Origin: Microbacterium sp. p3-SID336
Lineage (GTDB): Bacteria; Actinomycetota; Actinomycetes; Actinomycetales; Microbacteriaceae
Reading direction: 5' to 3'
Length of the DNA stretch: 12,434 nt
Assembly (NCBI RefSeq): GCF_025143365.1
Contig: NZ_JALXPE010000085.1
Coordinates: 1-12,434 of the forward strand
Positions within the stretch are counted from its first letter, which is position 1. Each line of letters starts with the position of its first letter. A model generated the notes under the pieces. That model was not told where the DNA came from. It worked only from the letters and a program-made list of their open reading frames with translations, and did not search any database. The translations under genes were made by a program, and so were the position numbers. Positions 1 through 7,884 of the stretch are shown piece after piece.

Positions 1-52
1 CGGCTCCACCCCGGTCGTGAGCGTCACCTCTCCCCCGTCGTCAGCGCTCGCC

Positions 53-58
53 TAGGCT
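53..58 (+). promoter_or_regulatory. Candidate -10 element of leaderless mutY
   Basis: TAGGCT fits the actinobacterial TANNNT -10 pattern and lies exactly 6 nt before the mutY ATG, so transcription would start at or next to the A of the start codon. No Shine-Dalgarno sequence sits at a workable distance; the GGCAGG directly touching the ATG is too close. No convincing -35 hexamer is seen. Leaderless expression is inferred from spacing only. Confidence 0.45.
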
Positions 59-64
59 GGCAGG

Positions 65-961
65 ATGCCCGCTCCGCCGTCTTCCGCCGCGACGCTGGCC
101 GGGCTGCCGTCCTGGTACCGGCAGGCCGCGCGCGACCTCCCCTGGCGGCGCGCCGCGTTCCACGAGGAGTTCGGCGCCTGGGGCGTGCTCGTCAGCGAGT
201 TCATGCTGCAGCAGACCCCCGTGAACCGGGTGATCCCGCATCTCGAAGCCTGGCTCGAGCGGTGGCCGACCCCGACCGCGATGGCCGCAGCGACGACGGC
301 CGATGTCGTCCGGCAGTGGGCGAACCTCGGGTACCCGCGTCGGGCGCTGTGGCTGCACCGCGCCGCAGTCGAGGTCGTCGAGCGCCACAACGGGGTCGTC
401 CCCCGCGAGGTCGAGTCCCTGCTCGCGCTCTCCGGCATCGGCGACTACACCGCGCGCGCGGTCGCCGTGTTCTCCTACGGAGACCGTCACCCCGTCGTCG
501 ATACCAACACGCGCCGTGTGCTGGCCCGCGCCGTGCTCGGCAGGGCCCACCCTGCGGCACCCGCGCGGCGCGACCTCGCTCTCATGGAGTCGCTGCTGCC
601 CGCATCGGTCGCCGAAGCCGCCGTGGTCAACGCGGCGGTCATGGAGCTCGGCGCCACGGTCTGCACAGCCCGGGCCCCGCGCTGCGCGCAGTGCCCGCTC
701 GCCGAACGGTGCGCGTGGCTGCAGGCAGGCCGCCCCGACACCGGCGACGAGCGGCGACGGCAGGCCGTGTACGAGGGCTCCGACCGCCAAGCCCGCGGTG
801 CGGTGCTCCGCCTCCTGCGCGAAGCGGCGCCCGACGTCGTGCCGCTCACCGCGGTGATCCCGGAGTGGCCCGATCCGCAGCAGCGCGACCGGGCGATCGA
901 CTCCCTCATCGCGGACGGGCTCGCGGAGGCCGACGGCGAGGGGCTCGCCCTGCCGCGGTGA
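65..961 (+). CDS. mutY: A/G-specific adenine DNA glycosylase MutY
   Basis: Base-excision repair enzyme that removes adenine mispaired with 8-oxoguanine or guanine. The 298-residue product has the HhH-GPD fold with an iron-sulphur cluster. Visible landmarks are LPWR (25-28), SEFMLQQT (44-51) with catalytic Glu45, the helix-hairpin-helix loop LSGIGDYTARAV (122-133), catalytic Asp146 in VVDTNTRRV (144-152), and the 4Fe-4S ligands Cys200, Cys207, Cys210 and Cys216 in C-x6-C-x2-C-x5-C spacing. Tyr128 sits where many Gram-positive MutY proteins carry Tyr and E. coli has Ser; the flanking motifs and the SEFMLQQT box favour MutY over endonuclease III. About 80 residues follow the cluster, too few for the NUDIX-like 8-oxoG-reading domain of E. 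coli MutY (350 aa); short forms are usual in Actinobacteria. The ATG fits a leaderless promoter. It converges on the regulator gene with an 18-nt gap. Confidence 0.95.
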   Translation: MPAPPSSAATLAGLPSWYRQAARDLPWRRAAFHEEFGAWGVLVSEFMLQQTPVNRVIPHLEAWLERWPTPTAMAAATTADVVRQWANLGYPRRALWLHRAAVEVVERHNGVVPREVESLLALSGIGDYTARAVAVFSYGDRHPVVDTNTRRVLARAVLGRAHPAAPARRDLALMESLLPASVAEAAVVNAAVMELGATVCTARAPRCAQCPLAERCAWLQAGRPDTGDERRRQAVYEGSDRQARGAVLRLLREAAPDVVPLTAVIPEWPDPQQRDRAIDSLIADGLAEADGEGLALPR

Positions 962-969
962 GCGTCGGC

Positions 970-991
970 CGCCACTTTCTCAGAGGTGGCG
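970..991. terminator. Possible bidirectional hairpin between convergent genes
   Basis: The arms CGCCAC (970-975) and GTGGCG (986-991) form a 6-bp stem that can be extended inward by T-G, T-A and T-G pairs to a CTCA loop. It lies between the mutY stop (959-961) and overlaps the stop codon of the opposing regulator gene (980-982). There is no run of T after the stem on either strand, so termination is a guess from the convergent position. Confidence 0.25.
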
Positions 992-3109
992 CTCGATGCG
1001 ATGTGCGAGCACCGTGAGCTCGACGCGATTGCGCACCGAGAGCTTGCCGAAGACACGGCCGAGATGCACCTCCACCGTGCGCACGGACACGCGCAGCTCC
1101 TCGGCGATCCGCCGGTTCCCCGTCCCGCGCACGGCGAGCATGGCGACGTCGAGCTCACGCGCGGTGAGTCGCCGCGACCAGACGCGCCGGCACACGGCGA
1201 GCTGCTCGAGCGGCGGCACCACCTGCGCGGCCGTGGCCTCCAGGCGGTCGAGCCGGTTCCTGGCGGCACGCGCCCACGCCGTCGCCCCGGCGGCCTCGAA
1301 CAGCCGTTCAGCTTGCTGCAGGTGGGTGCGCGCGGGCAGGTGGTCGTCACGCAGTGCGTGCTGGATGCCGAGCATCGTCTCGACCCTGGCGCGTGCGAAC
1401 GGCGAGCGCAGCGCACGCGCCGCCTCACGGACGGCATCGCGCTCGGCGCACCAGCTGCCGTTCCCGGCGGTCGCGATCCGGACGCGCAGCTCGTGCGCGG
1501 TCGCCAGCTCCGGCGGCCGCACAGCGACGGGTCCCGCGAGGACGCGAGCGGTCACGGCGACCTCATCCAGGCCCGGTACCGCCAGGAAGGGCTCGGGTGC
1601 GCCGTGATCCAGCCAGAGCTCGATGGCCGTGGCCGCGTCGTCGAACGATCCGGCGAGGAAGGACTCGATACCGCGGTCGACCAGCACGTCCATGCCCACC
1701 GCAGAGGGAGCGACGGCCGTGAGTGCACGCGCGACCGGGCCGAGGGTCCCGAGCACGGCGAGGTCGAGCCGTCGGGCGAGCACCACGCCGAGCCCCGCGA
1801 AGGGCAGTGCGACCGGCAGCTCGACGGCCGCCCGGCGCAGGCGCTCGCGCGCCGGGCCGAGGTCGCCCTGCCACGTGAGCAGCAGAGTCTCGGCGACGGC
1901 GAGGGCGGCGCGCACGACAGCACTGCGTTCGAAGCCGGACGCCAGCGGGTCGGGGCTCGACGCCACGAACGACGCCTCCGACCGCAGCAGTCGCAGGCCG
2001 TGCGCGAGGTCGCCCCTGCTCGCGGCGCGGAGGGCGCCCAGCAGCGTGCCGCACACCGGACCACGGCCGTCTGCGTCCTCCACGTCGACCTCTCCCGCGA
2101 GCAGCCAGCTCAACGCCACCACCGGTGCGCACAGCCCTGTGTCTGCACCAGCGCACGCGGAGCCCCGACGCACCGCGTCGAGCCAGGAGCGCATACGGGT
2201 TCGGTCGCCGCGCTCTGCGCACAGCACAGCGGCCACGGCCGCCGCCCGCGTCCACCATCGCCAGTCCGCCGGGTCGCCCGTGCTCGGCGCGACCAGGGCC
2301 GGATCGACCTCCGGCACCGTGCCCTGCAGCTGCGCCTGTGCGGTGAGGAGCCCGGCGAGGGCGCGCAGCCGCCGGCGCTCGACGGCATGAGGGAACAGGC
2401 TTCCGAACCATGCCGCCGCATCCGCCGCATAGCCCTCCGCCAGCGCGGCGGCGCCCGCGAGGAGCCGTGCCTCGTCGCGGGCTTCTCCGTCCGTGTGCTT
2501 CGCCGCCTCCCTGGCGAGCAGGAGAGCGCGGCCGTCGTCGCCGCCACCGGCCGACCGTCTGGCGGCCGCGATCAGTCGCGCCGCCGCCTCGGGTTCGCCG
2601 ACCAGGGAGGCTCTGGCCCGATGCCAGGCCGCCCCCTCACGGTCGCCGCGCCGAGAGAGGGCCGCGGCCACGCTGGTGTGCATCCGCGCCGCCTCGTCCG
2701 CGGTCGCCGTTCCCAGGATCCAGACCGCGGCACGGGGGTCGGTGAACCGCATGCGACCGGCGTGGATCGACAGGAATCGGCCGACCGGGCTCGACGCCAG
2801 CTCGCGAGCACCGCGGCCGTCGACGACCAGCAGGGTCGCGAGTTCGTCGCCCCTCATCGACGCCGCCGTCAGCAGGGCGAGACGATCCCTCGCGCCCAGT
2901 TCGACAGCGGCGAACTCCCGCTCGATCGCAGGGACGAGGGGCAGCGGCATCGGAAGCTCGCGCAGACCACGACGCTGGTCGACCGTCAGACGTGCGACCA
3001 CCTCGGTCACCGTCGCCGCGTCCGCGGTGAGCGTCGAGGCCAGATTCGCGACGACGTGCGGGGCGCAGCTCAGCTCGCGCGCGTGCAGCTCGTCCAGCAG
3101 CAGTTCCAC
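980..3109 (-). CDS. LAL-like LuxR-family transcriptional regulator lacking the ATPase domain
   Basis: A 709-residue protein ending in a LuxR/GerE-type helix-turn-helix at about 648-704 (begins LTARELDVAMLAV, with IAEELRVSVRTVEVHLGRVFGKL as recognition region). The long middle is Ala/Leu/Arg-rich helical repeat sequence like the sensor part of LAL (large ATP-binding LuxR) regulators; LTVDQRRGLRELPMPLPL near residues 42-59 resembles the segment that normally follows the AAA/STAND domain. No Walker A GxxxxGK[ST] is present, and only about 100 nt separate the start from rbfA, so the usual N-terminal ATPase of roughly 250 residues is absent. The GTG at 3109 is the first start codon after an in-frame TGA at 3206-3208; it has neither a good Shine-Dalgarno nor a leaderless -10, so the exact start is uncertain. 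Ligand and targets are unknown. It may be a degenerate or a specialised ATPase-free form. Confidence 0.8.
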   Translation of the reverse strand: MELLLDELHARELSCAPHVVANLASTLTADAATVTEVVARLTVDQRRGLRELPMPLPLVPAIEREFAAVELGARDRLALLTAASMRGDELATLLVVDGRGARELASSPVGRFLSIHAGRMRFTDPRAAVWILGTATADEAARMHTSVAAALSRRGDREGAAWHRARASLVGEPEAAARLIAAARRSAGGGDDGRALLLAREAAKHTDGEARDEARLLAGAAALAEGYAADAAAWFGSLFPHAVERRRLRALAGLLTAQAQLQGTVPEVDPALVAPSTGDPADWRWWTRAAAVAAVLCAERGDRTRMRSWLDAVRRGSACAGADTGLCAPVVALSWLLAGEVDVEDADGRGPVCGTLLGALRAASRGDLAHGLRLLRSEASFVASSPDPLASGFERSAVVRAALAVAETLLLTWQGDLGPARERLRRAAVELPVALPFAGLGVVLARRLDLAVLGTLGPVARALTAVAPSAVGMDVLVDRGIESFLAGSFDDAATAIELWLDHGAPEPFLAVPGLDEVAVTARVLAGPVAVRPPELATAHELRVRIATAGNGSWCAERDAVREAARALRSPFARARVETMLGIQHALRDDHLPARTHLQQAERLFEAAGATAWARAARNRLDRLEATAAQVVPPLEQLAVCRRVWSRRLTARELDVAMLAVRGTGNRRIAEELRVSVRTVEVHLGRVFGKLSVRNRVELTVLAHRIERHL

Positions 3110-3215
3110 GACCGCGGGCGCGACGAATCGCCCCCCAGTCGTCGCCGTCGCCTGAATGCCGATCCCCCAGATCCACCGGATGTCATTCCCGCGAACCCGA
3201 GGGTATCAAAGCGAA

Positions 3216-3641
3216 TCAGTCCTCGTCGTCGTCCGAGCGGTACGGATCCGCGTCACCGGCATGGGAGGCCGAGGAGGCGAGCTTCGCCACGGCCGCGTCG
3301 CGCTCCTGCGCCTCACGCAGAAGCGCGCTGATGTGATCCGCGTTCTCCGGAAGAGCATCCGGGATGAACTCCAGCGTCGGCACCAGTCGCGTGCTGAGCT
3401 GACGCCCGACCTCGCTGCGCAGCATCCCGGTGGCGGAGGTGAGCGCGGCGCCGCTGGCGATCCGCTCCTCCTCGGTGCCGAGCACCGTGTAGAACACGGA
3501 GGCGTGCTGCAGGTCGCCGCTCACACGGACGTCGGTGATGGTCACGAACCCGAGCCGCGGGTCGCGCAGACCCTTCTCGAGACGCTCGGCGAGGATCACG
3601 CGGATGCGGTCCGCGAGTCGTGCCTGTCGTTCACCAGCCAT
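3216..3641 (-). CDS. rbfA: 30S ribosome-binding factor A
   Basis: RbfA is a small KH-fold protein that binds the immature 30S subunit and helps mature the 5' end of 16S rRNA; it is linked to cold adaptation. The 141-residue product has the typical opening (MAGERQARLADRIRVILAER), the DPRLGFVTITDV strand segment (28-38), SGDLQHASVFYTVLG (41-55), the helix LTSATGMLRSEVGRQL (67-82) and LVPTLEFIPD (86-95). The tail is hydrophilic and acidic, ending DDDED. The open frame extends far upstream into infB antisense sequence, but the ATG at 3641 is preceded by a purine-rich AGAAGGA ribosome-binding site and matches the family start. It is the last gene of the nusA-ylxR-infB-rbfA set, 103 nt after infB. 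truB, a frequent next gene, is not downstream; the LuxR-type gene is there instead. Confidence 0.95.
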   Translation of the reverse strand: MAGERQARLADRIRVILAERLEKGLRDPRLGFVTITDVRVSGDLQHASVFYTVLGTEEERIASGAALTSATGMLRSEVGRQLSTRLVPTLEFIPDALPENADHISALLREAQERDAAVAKLASSASHAGDADPYRSDDDED

Positions 3642-3665
3642 TGTTCCTTCTCCCGCTTCTGTGAG

Positions 3666-3732
3666 CCGCGGTGTCGTGCGAACCGCGGAGGCGGCTGCCC
3701 CCTCCCCCGCGTGGGGGATGAGGACAGCCGCC
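3666..3732 (-). other. Two tandem hairpins between infB and rbfA
   Basis: The larger one (3690-3732) has a perfect 8-bp outer stem, GGCGGCTG with CAGCCGCC, and an inner perfect stem of five C with five G plus a T-A pair closing on a GCGT loop. The smaller (3666-3688) pairs CCGCGGT with ACCGCGG across a 9-nt loop. Transcription from infB meets the large hairpin 12 nt after the stop codon. No U-tract follows either stem, so these look more like an mRNA-stability, processing or partial-attenuation element than a full intrinsic terminator. Pairing is seen directly; function is inferred. Confidence 0.5.
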
Positions 3733-3744
3733 GGAGCCGTCGGA

Positions 3745-6486
3745 TCAGCCGCGCGGCTTCTCCACCATCTCGGTCGTCTCGATCTCGTCGCCGACCTGGA
3801 TGTCGTTGTACTTGCCGAGGCCGATACCGGCCTCGTAGTCGGTGCGCACCTCGGTGACGTCGTCCTTGAAGCGACGCAGCGACTCGATGGCGAGGCCATC
3901 GGCGATGACGACGCCGTCGCGGATGACACGCGCCTTGGCGTTGCGGGTGATGGTGCCCGAGCGCACGATGACACCGGCGATGTTGCCGAACTTCGAGGAG
4001 CGGAACACCTCGCGGATCTCGGCGACACCCGACTGGACCTCTTCGTACTCCGGCTTGAGCATGCCCTTGAGCGAGCTCTCGATCTCATCGATCGCGTTGT
4101 AGATGACGGAGTAGAAGCGGATGTCCACGCCCTCGCGAGCGGCGCGCTCACGCGCCTTCGTGTCGGGGCGGACGTTGAAGCCCACGATGATCGCGTTGTC
4201 GATCGTCGCCAGGTTCACGTCGGACTCGGTGATCGCACCCACACCGCGGTGGATGATGCGCAGCTGCACCGAGTCGTCGACCTCGATCTTGAGCAGCGAC
4301 TCCTCGAGCGCCTCCACGGCACCCGAGACGTCACCCTTGATGATGAGGTTGAGCGACTCGACCTTGCCCTCTTCGAGCGCACGGGTGAAGTCCTCGAGCG
4401 AGATGCGCTTGCGGGCCTTGGCCAGCTGGGCGTTGCGCTCGACCGCTTCACGCTTCTCGGCGATCTGGCGGGCCATGCGGTCTTCCTCGGTGACGATGAA
4501 GACGTCGCCGGCACGCGGCACGGAGTTCAGACCCTGCACCTGGACCGGACGCGACGGCGCAGCCGCCTCGACGGTCTCACCGTTCTCGTCGATCATCGCG
4601 CGGACGCGGCCGTAGGCGGTGCCCGCCACGATCGCGTCCCCGACGCGGAGGGTTCCGGACTGGATCAGCACCGTCGCCACCGAACCGCGACCCTTGTCGA
4701 GCTTCGCCTCGATGGCGACACCGCGAGCGGCCTTGTTCGGGTTGGCGGTGAGGTCGAGACCGGCGTCCGCCGTGAGCAGCACCGCGTCCAGGAGCTCCTG
4801 GATGCCGGTGTTGGCACGAGCCGACACGTCGACGAACAGCACGTCGCCGCCGTACTCCTCGGCCACCAGGCCGTACTCCGTGAGCTGCTGACGCACCTTG
4901 GCCGGGTTGGCCTCGGGCTTGTCGACCTTGTTCACCGCGACCACGATCGGCACGTTCGCCGCCTGGGCGTGGTTCAGCGCCTCCACCGTCTGCGGCATGA
5001 TGCCGTCGTCGGCGGCGACCACCAGGATCGCGAGGTCGGTCACCTGCGCACCACGGGCACGCATGGCGGTGAACGCCTCGTGACCCGGGGTGTCGATGAA
5101 GGTGATGGCGCGCTCGATGCCCTCGTGCTCCGTCCACACCTGGTACGCACCGATGTGCTGGGTGATGCCGCCGGCCTCACCCTCGATGACGTTGGTCTGA
5201 CGGATCGCGTCGAGCAGTCGCGTCTTACCGTGGTCGACGTGACCCATGACGGTGACGACGGGGGGACGGATCTCGAGGTCGTCCTCGCTCTCCTCCGCCA
5301 GCTCCTTCTCGAGGTCGAGACCGAAGCCCTCCAGGAGCTCCTTGTCCTCGTCCTCGGGCGAGACCATCTGGACCTTGTAACCCAGCTCCTCGCCGAGCAC
5401 CTCGAAGGTGGCCTCGTCCAGCGACTCGGTGGCCGTGGCCATCTCGCCGAGGTTGAAGAGGATCGTCACGAGCGTGCCCGGCTGCACGGTGTAGCCGGTC
5501 AGGGCCTCGATCTTGTCGGCGAAGTCCGCGATGGAGGCACCGCGACGCATGCGGATCGTCTCGCCGTTGCCGCGCGTGACGTTGACGCCGCCGACGACCG
5601 GGGCGCTCCGCATCTCGAACTCTTGCCGCTTCGCCCGCCGCGACTTGCGCTGCTTGCTCTTGCCGCCGCCCTTGCCGAAGGCGCCGGCCGTACCGCCGCC
5701 GGGACCACGACCGCGACCGCCACCGCCGGGACGACCGGCGAAGCCGCCGCCCGGACGAGGACCGGCACCGGGACCGCCGCCTGCGCCACCGGGGCGACCG
5801 GGGCCGCCCGTGCGCTGCTGGAACGGGGCGCCGGGACGACCGCCCTGACCGCCGCGAGGCGCTCCGGGACGGGGCGAGCCGGGACGAGGCGCACCCGGAC
5901 GCGGGGCGCCGGGACGCGGTGCCTGCGGACGCGGGATGTTGCCGGGAGTCGGGCGCTGGCCCATGCCCTGCGCCGAGGCGAAGGGGTTGTTGCCCGGACG
6001 CGGGCCGGCGGGGCGCTGCCCCATGCCCTGCGCCGACGAGAACGGGTTGTTGCCGGGGCGCGGCGCGCCGGGCTTCGGCGCGTTGCCGTCACCGGACGCG
6101 GGTGCCGCCGGAGCGGGCGCTGCCGGCTTGGCCGGGGCAGCAGGCGCTGGAGCCTTCGGCTCCGCGGGCTTCTCCGCCGCCTTCTCCGCAGGTGCGGGGG
6201 CGGCAGGGGTCGCCGGTCCGGGCTTCGGACCGGGCTTCGGCCCCGGGGTGGGGGCCGACGAGGTCGACGCCGGCTTCGGGGCGGGCTTGGCCGCAGCGGG
6301 CTCCGCGGAGCCCTTCAGCGACGGGTCGGCCTCGATGGCGGCGCGCAGCTTGCGCGCGACCGGGGGCTCGACCGTCGACGACGGGCTCTTCACGAACTCG
6401 CCGAGCTCCTTGAGCTTCGCAAGGGCGACCTTGCTGTCGACGCCGAGTTCAGCGGCGATCTCATGTACGCGTGGTTTACCAGCCAC
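3745..6486 (-). CDS. infB: Translation initiation factor IF-2
   Basis: GTPase that delivers initiator tRNA to the 30S subunit and promotes 50S joining. The 913 residues run in the family order: an N-terminal IF2N domain (about 1-55), a low-complexity Pro/Ala then Gly/Arg/Pro linker (about 60-280) ending in a basic patch, a second IF2N-type domain (about 310-375), the G domain (about 407-575), then domains II-IV. G motifs are intact: GHVDHGKT (415-422), GGITQHIG (439-446), DTPGH (465-469), NKVD (519-522) and SAR (555-557). Length is normal for Actinobacteria. The start is GTG, with AGGAG 6 nt upstream and the conserved [15 protein letters not shown] opening. Its ribosome-binding site can be partly buried in a stem (see 6493-6527). 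It lies 94 nt after ylxR in the operon. A 1013-codon open frame on the opposite strand is a shadow of the codon bias. Confidence 0.97.
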   Translation of the reverse strand: MAGKPRVHEIAAELGVDSKVALAKLKELGEFVKSPSSTVEPPVARKLRAAIEADPSLKGSAEPAAAKPAPKPASTSSAPTPGPKPGPKPGPATPAAPAPAEKAAEKPAEPKAPAPAAPAKPAAPAPAAPASGDGNAPKPGAPRPGNNPFSSAQGMGQRPAGPRPGNNPFASAQGMGQRPTPGNIPRPQAPRPGAPRPGAPRPGSPRPGAPRGGQGGRPGAPFQQRTGGPGRPGGAGGGPGAGPRPGGGFAGRPGGGGRGRGPGGGTAGAFGKGGGKSKQRKSRRAKRQEFEMRSAPVVGGVNVTRGNGETIRMRRGASIADFADKIEALTGYTVQPGTLVTILFNLGEMATATESLDEATFEVLGEELGYKVQMVSPEDEDKELLEGFGLDLEKELAEESEDDLEIRPPVVTVMGHVDHGKTRLLDAIRQTNVIEGEAGGITQHIGAYQVWTEHEGIERAITFIDTPGHEAFTAMRARGAQVTDLAILVVAADDGIMPQTVEALNHAQAANVPIVVAVNKVDKPEANPAKVRQQLTEYGLVAEEYGGDVLFVDVSARANTGIQELLDAVLLTADAGLDLTANPNKAARGVAIEAKLDKGRGSVATVLIQSGTLRVGDAIVAGTAYGRVRAMIDENGETVEAAAPSRPVQVQGLNSVPRAGDVFIVTEEDRMARQIAEKREAVERNAQLAKARKRISLEDFTRALEEGKVESLNLIIKGDVSGAVEALEESLLKIEVDDSVQLRIIHRGVGAITESDVNLATIDNAIIVGFNVRPDTKARERAAREGVDIRFYSVIYNAIDEIESSLKGMLKPEYEEVQSGVAEIREVFRSSKFGNIAGVIVRSGTITRNAKARVIRDGVVIADGLAIESLRRFKDDVTEVRTDYEAGIGLGKYNDIQVGDEIETTEMVEKPRG
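5950..6060 (-). repeat. In-frame 20-codon tandem repeat in the IF-2 linker
   Basis: Residues 143-159 and 163-179 of IF-2 are the same motif, [17 protein letters not shown], differing only at Ser150/Ala170. At DNA level it is a direct repeat with a 60-nt period and a few substitutions, so it arose by duplication and is held by selection or recent origin. It sits in the proline/glycine-rich linker, a part of IF-2 that varies in length between species. Further short [10 protein letters not shown] repeats follow at 191-210. Confidence 0.8.
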
Positions 6487-6492
6487 AATTCT

Positions 6493-6527
6493 CCTGTCTG
6501 GGTCGGTCTGCCCAGACAGGGCAGACC
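6493..6527 (-). promoter_or_regulatory. Alternative hairpins at the infB ribosome-binding site
   Basis: In the infB leader two perfect stems compete. Stem A pairs GGTCTGCCC (6527 to 6519, read on the minus strand) with GGGCAGACC (6513 to 6505): 9 bp, 5-nt loop, leaving the ribosome-binding site free. Stem B pairs CCTGTCTGGG (6520 to 6511) with CCCAGACAGG (6502 to 6493): 10 bp, 8-nt loop, and takes up the first three bases of the AGGAG ribosome-binding site (6495 to 6491). The stems share bases 6511-6513 and 6519-6520, so both cannot form. The arrangement is that of a translational on/off switch; no ligand is implied by the sequence. Confidence 0.5.
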
Positions 6528-6580
6528 ATTAGTCGCGGACGGGTCTCATTTCGAGCCGTTCACTTTGTTTCCATAGCCGT

Positions 6581-6835
6581 TCAGCCTTTGGTTCTCAGCG
6601 GATGCTGTTCGATGGTCTGCGTGTCCACTGTGGCGGACACACGGAGTGCTCGTCCGAACGCGCGTCGCCGCAGGGCGGCATCCATGCATTCCTGTGTCGG
6701 ATGCAGCCACGCGCCGCGCCCCGGCAGGACGGCACGCTCGTCGATGACGAGGATGTCGTTCTGGGACACCACCCTGAGCAGAGTGGAGCGGGGAGCACGC
6801 GTGCGACAGCCGACGCACATTCGTACGGGTTCCAT
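6581..6835 (-). CDS. ylxR: YlxR family (DUF448) RNA-binding protein
   Basis: The 84-residue protein has the family hallmarks: R-x-CVGCR at 5-11 (Cys7, Cys10), the LLRVV strand near 19-23, and GRGAWLHPTQEC at 39-50 with Cys50. YlxR proteins are small nucleic-acid-binding proteins nearly always encoded between nusA and infB; a role in transcription or RNase P modulation has been proposed in Bacillus, but the molecular function is not settled. The ATG at 6835 has AGGTG 5 nt upstream. It sits 60 nt after nusA and 94 nt before infB. Overlapping open frames in the other two minus-strand frames have no family motifs and were left out. The 94-nt spacer to infB is noticeably less GC-rich than its surroundings and contains the sequence AGCCGTTCA twice, 20 nt apart. 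Confidence 0.92.
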   Translation of the reverse strand: MEPVRMCVGCRTRAPRSTLLRVVSQNDILVIDERAVLPGRGAWLHPTQECMDAALRRRAFGRALRVSATVDTQTIEQHPLRTKG

Positions 6836-6853
6836 CTTACACCTGCGTTCCGT

Positions 6854-6888
6854 CCGCTCTCGCCCGCCACCGGGCGTGGCGAGAGCGG
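6854..6888 (-). other. Long hairpin between nusA and ylxR
   Basis: A perfect 11-bp stem, CCGCTCTCGCC (6854-6864) with GGCGAGAGCGG (6878-6888), is extended inward by four more G-C pairs past a single bulged T to a 4-nt loop. It begins 7 nt after the nusA stop codon and ends about 10 nt before the ylxR ribosome-binding site. There is no U-tract after it, so it is more likely to set mRNA stability, processing or partial read-through than to end transcription outright. Confidence 0.5.
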
Positions 6889-6895
6889 AGCACCG

Positions 6896-7879
6896 TCAGT
6901 CGAGGACGCTGTCCGGCTGGATGTCGATCTTGGCGCCCGTGAGCTTCGCGGCGAGTCGGGCGTTCTGGCCCTCCTTGCCGATCGCGAGCGACAGCTGGTA
7001 GTCGGGCACGAGTGCGCGCACCGCCTTGGTGCTGGCGTCGAGCACGAACGAGCTGGTGACCTTCGCCGGCGAGAGCGCGTGGGCGACGAACGTCGCCAGA
7101 TCCGGGTCGTGATCGACGATGTCGATCTTCTCCCCCGCGAGCTCCTCCGTCACGGCGCGCACGCGACGACCGAGTTCGCCGATGCACGCGCCCTTGGCGT
7201 TGATCGACGGGTCGTTGGCGCGGACGGCGATCTTGGTGCGGTGCCCCGCTTCGCGCGCGAGCGAGACGATCTCGACCAGTCCGGCGGCGATCTCCGGGAC
7301 CTCCAGGGCGAAGAGCTTGCGGACGAGCCCCGGGTGCGTGCGCGACACGGTGATCTGCGGGCCCTTGAGCCCCTTGGCGACACTCGTGACGTACACGCGC
7401 AGGCGAGAGCCGTGGCTGTACTCCTCGCCGGGGACCTGCTCCTCGGGCGGGAGGATGGCCTCCACCGACCCGAGGTCGACGTGGATCATGCGCGGGTTCG
7501 GCCCCTGCTGGATCACACCGGCGACGATGTCGCCCTCGCGGCCCTTGAACTCGCCGAGCACCGCGTCGTCGGCGATGTCGCGGAGGCGCTGGCTGATGAC
7601 CTGCTTGGCGGCGAAAGCGGCGATGCGGCCGAAGTCATCGGGCGTCGCCTCCTCCTCGCCGATCACGGCCCCCTCGTCGTCGCGGACGACCTGGAGCACG
7701 GCGACGTGCCCGGTCGTGCGGTCGAGCGAGACGCGGACGCCCTCGGGCGGTGCCCCTTCGGGGGACACGTGCTTGGAGTACGCGGTCAGGATCGCCTGCT
7801 CGATGATCGCGACGAGCTCGTCGAACGGGATCGCCTTCTCCTTCTCGATCCCTCGCAGCAGACTCAGTTCGATGTCCAT
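6896..7879 (-). CDS. nusA: Transcription elongation/antitermination factor NusA
   Basis: NusA binds RNA polymerase and nascent RNA, affecting pausing, termination and rRNA antitermination. The 327-residue product starts MDIELSLLRGIEKEKAIPF and shows the RNA-polymerase-binding N-terminal domain (about 1-105), an S1 domain (about 110-178, with GDIVAGVIQQ), KH1 (about 185-255, GELG at 234-237) and KH2 (about 262-322, GKEG at 301-304). The C-terminal acidic repeats of the 495-residue E. coli protein are absent, as usual in Actinobacteria (M. tuberculosis NusA is also about 350 aa). The frame is open upstream to 7966, but the ATG at 7879 has a strong AGGGAGG ribosome-binding site at the right distance and the conserved start. 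rimP, usually directly upstream, is missing here; a LOG-family gene ends 185 nt upstream. Confidence 0.96.
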   Translation of the reverse strand: MDIELSLLRGIEKEKAIPFDELVAIIEQAILTAYSKHVSPEGAPPEGVRVSLDRTTGHVAVLQVVRDDEGAVIGEEEATPDDFGRIAAFAAKQVISQRLRDIADDAVLGEFKGREGDIVAGVIQQGPNPRMIHVDLGSVEAILPPEEQVPGEEYSHGSRLRVYVTSVAKGLKGPQITVSRTHPGLVRKLFALEVPEIAAGLVEIVSLAREAGHRTKIAVRANDPSINAKGACIGELGRRVRAVTEELAGEKIDIVDHDPDLATFVAHALSPAKVTSSFVLDASTKAVRALVPDYQLSLAIGKEGQNARLAAKLTGAKIDIQPDSVLD

Positions 7880-7884
7880 GACGG

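Noticed and set aside
1..27. Possible divergent gene start (GTG at 27, minus strand, MTLTTGVEP) at the left edge
   Set aside because: Only nine codons are visible, the G-rich upstream run is too close for a normal ribosome-binding site, and a plus-strand frame ending in TAG at 53-55 is equally open; it cannot be supported.
3110..3215. Missing ATPase part of the LuxR-type protein by frameshift near its start
   Set aside because: Only about 100 nt lie between it and rbfA, and the in-frame upstream codons end at a TGA (3206-3208) without family sequence, so a simple frameshift cannot restore a 250-residue domain.
986..3331. 781-codon plus-strand open frame opposite the LuxR-type gene
   Set aside because: Antisense shadow, rich in Arg/His/Gly with no recognisable fold; the minus strand encodes a clear LuxR helix-turn-helix.
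3642..4151. N-terminal extension of RbfA into the infB antisense region
   Set aside because: The extension is Ser/Arg/Ala-rich shadow sequence; the ATG at 3641 has a ribosome-binding site and the conserved RbfA opening.
6505..6527. infB leader hairpin as an intrinsic terminator of ylxR
   Set aside because: No U-tract follows, and the stem sits directly against the infB ribosome-binding site, which suits translational control better.
3535..6576. 1013-codon open frame on the plus strand opposite infB
   Set aside because: It mirrors the infB codon frame in high-GC DNA, has low-complexity Asp/Val/Leu/Arg-rich sequence and no domain, while the minus-strand frame is unmistakable IF-2.
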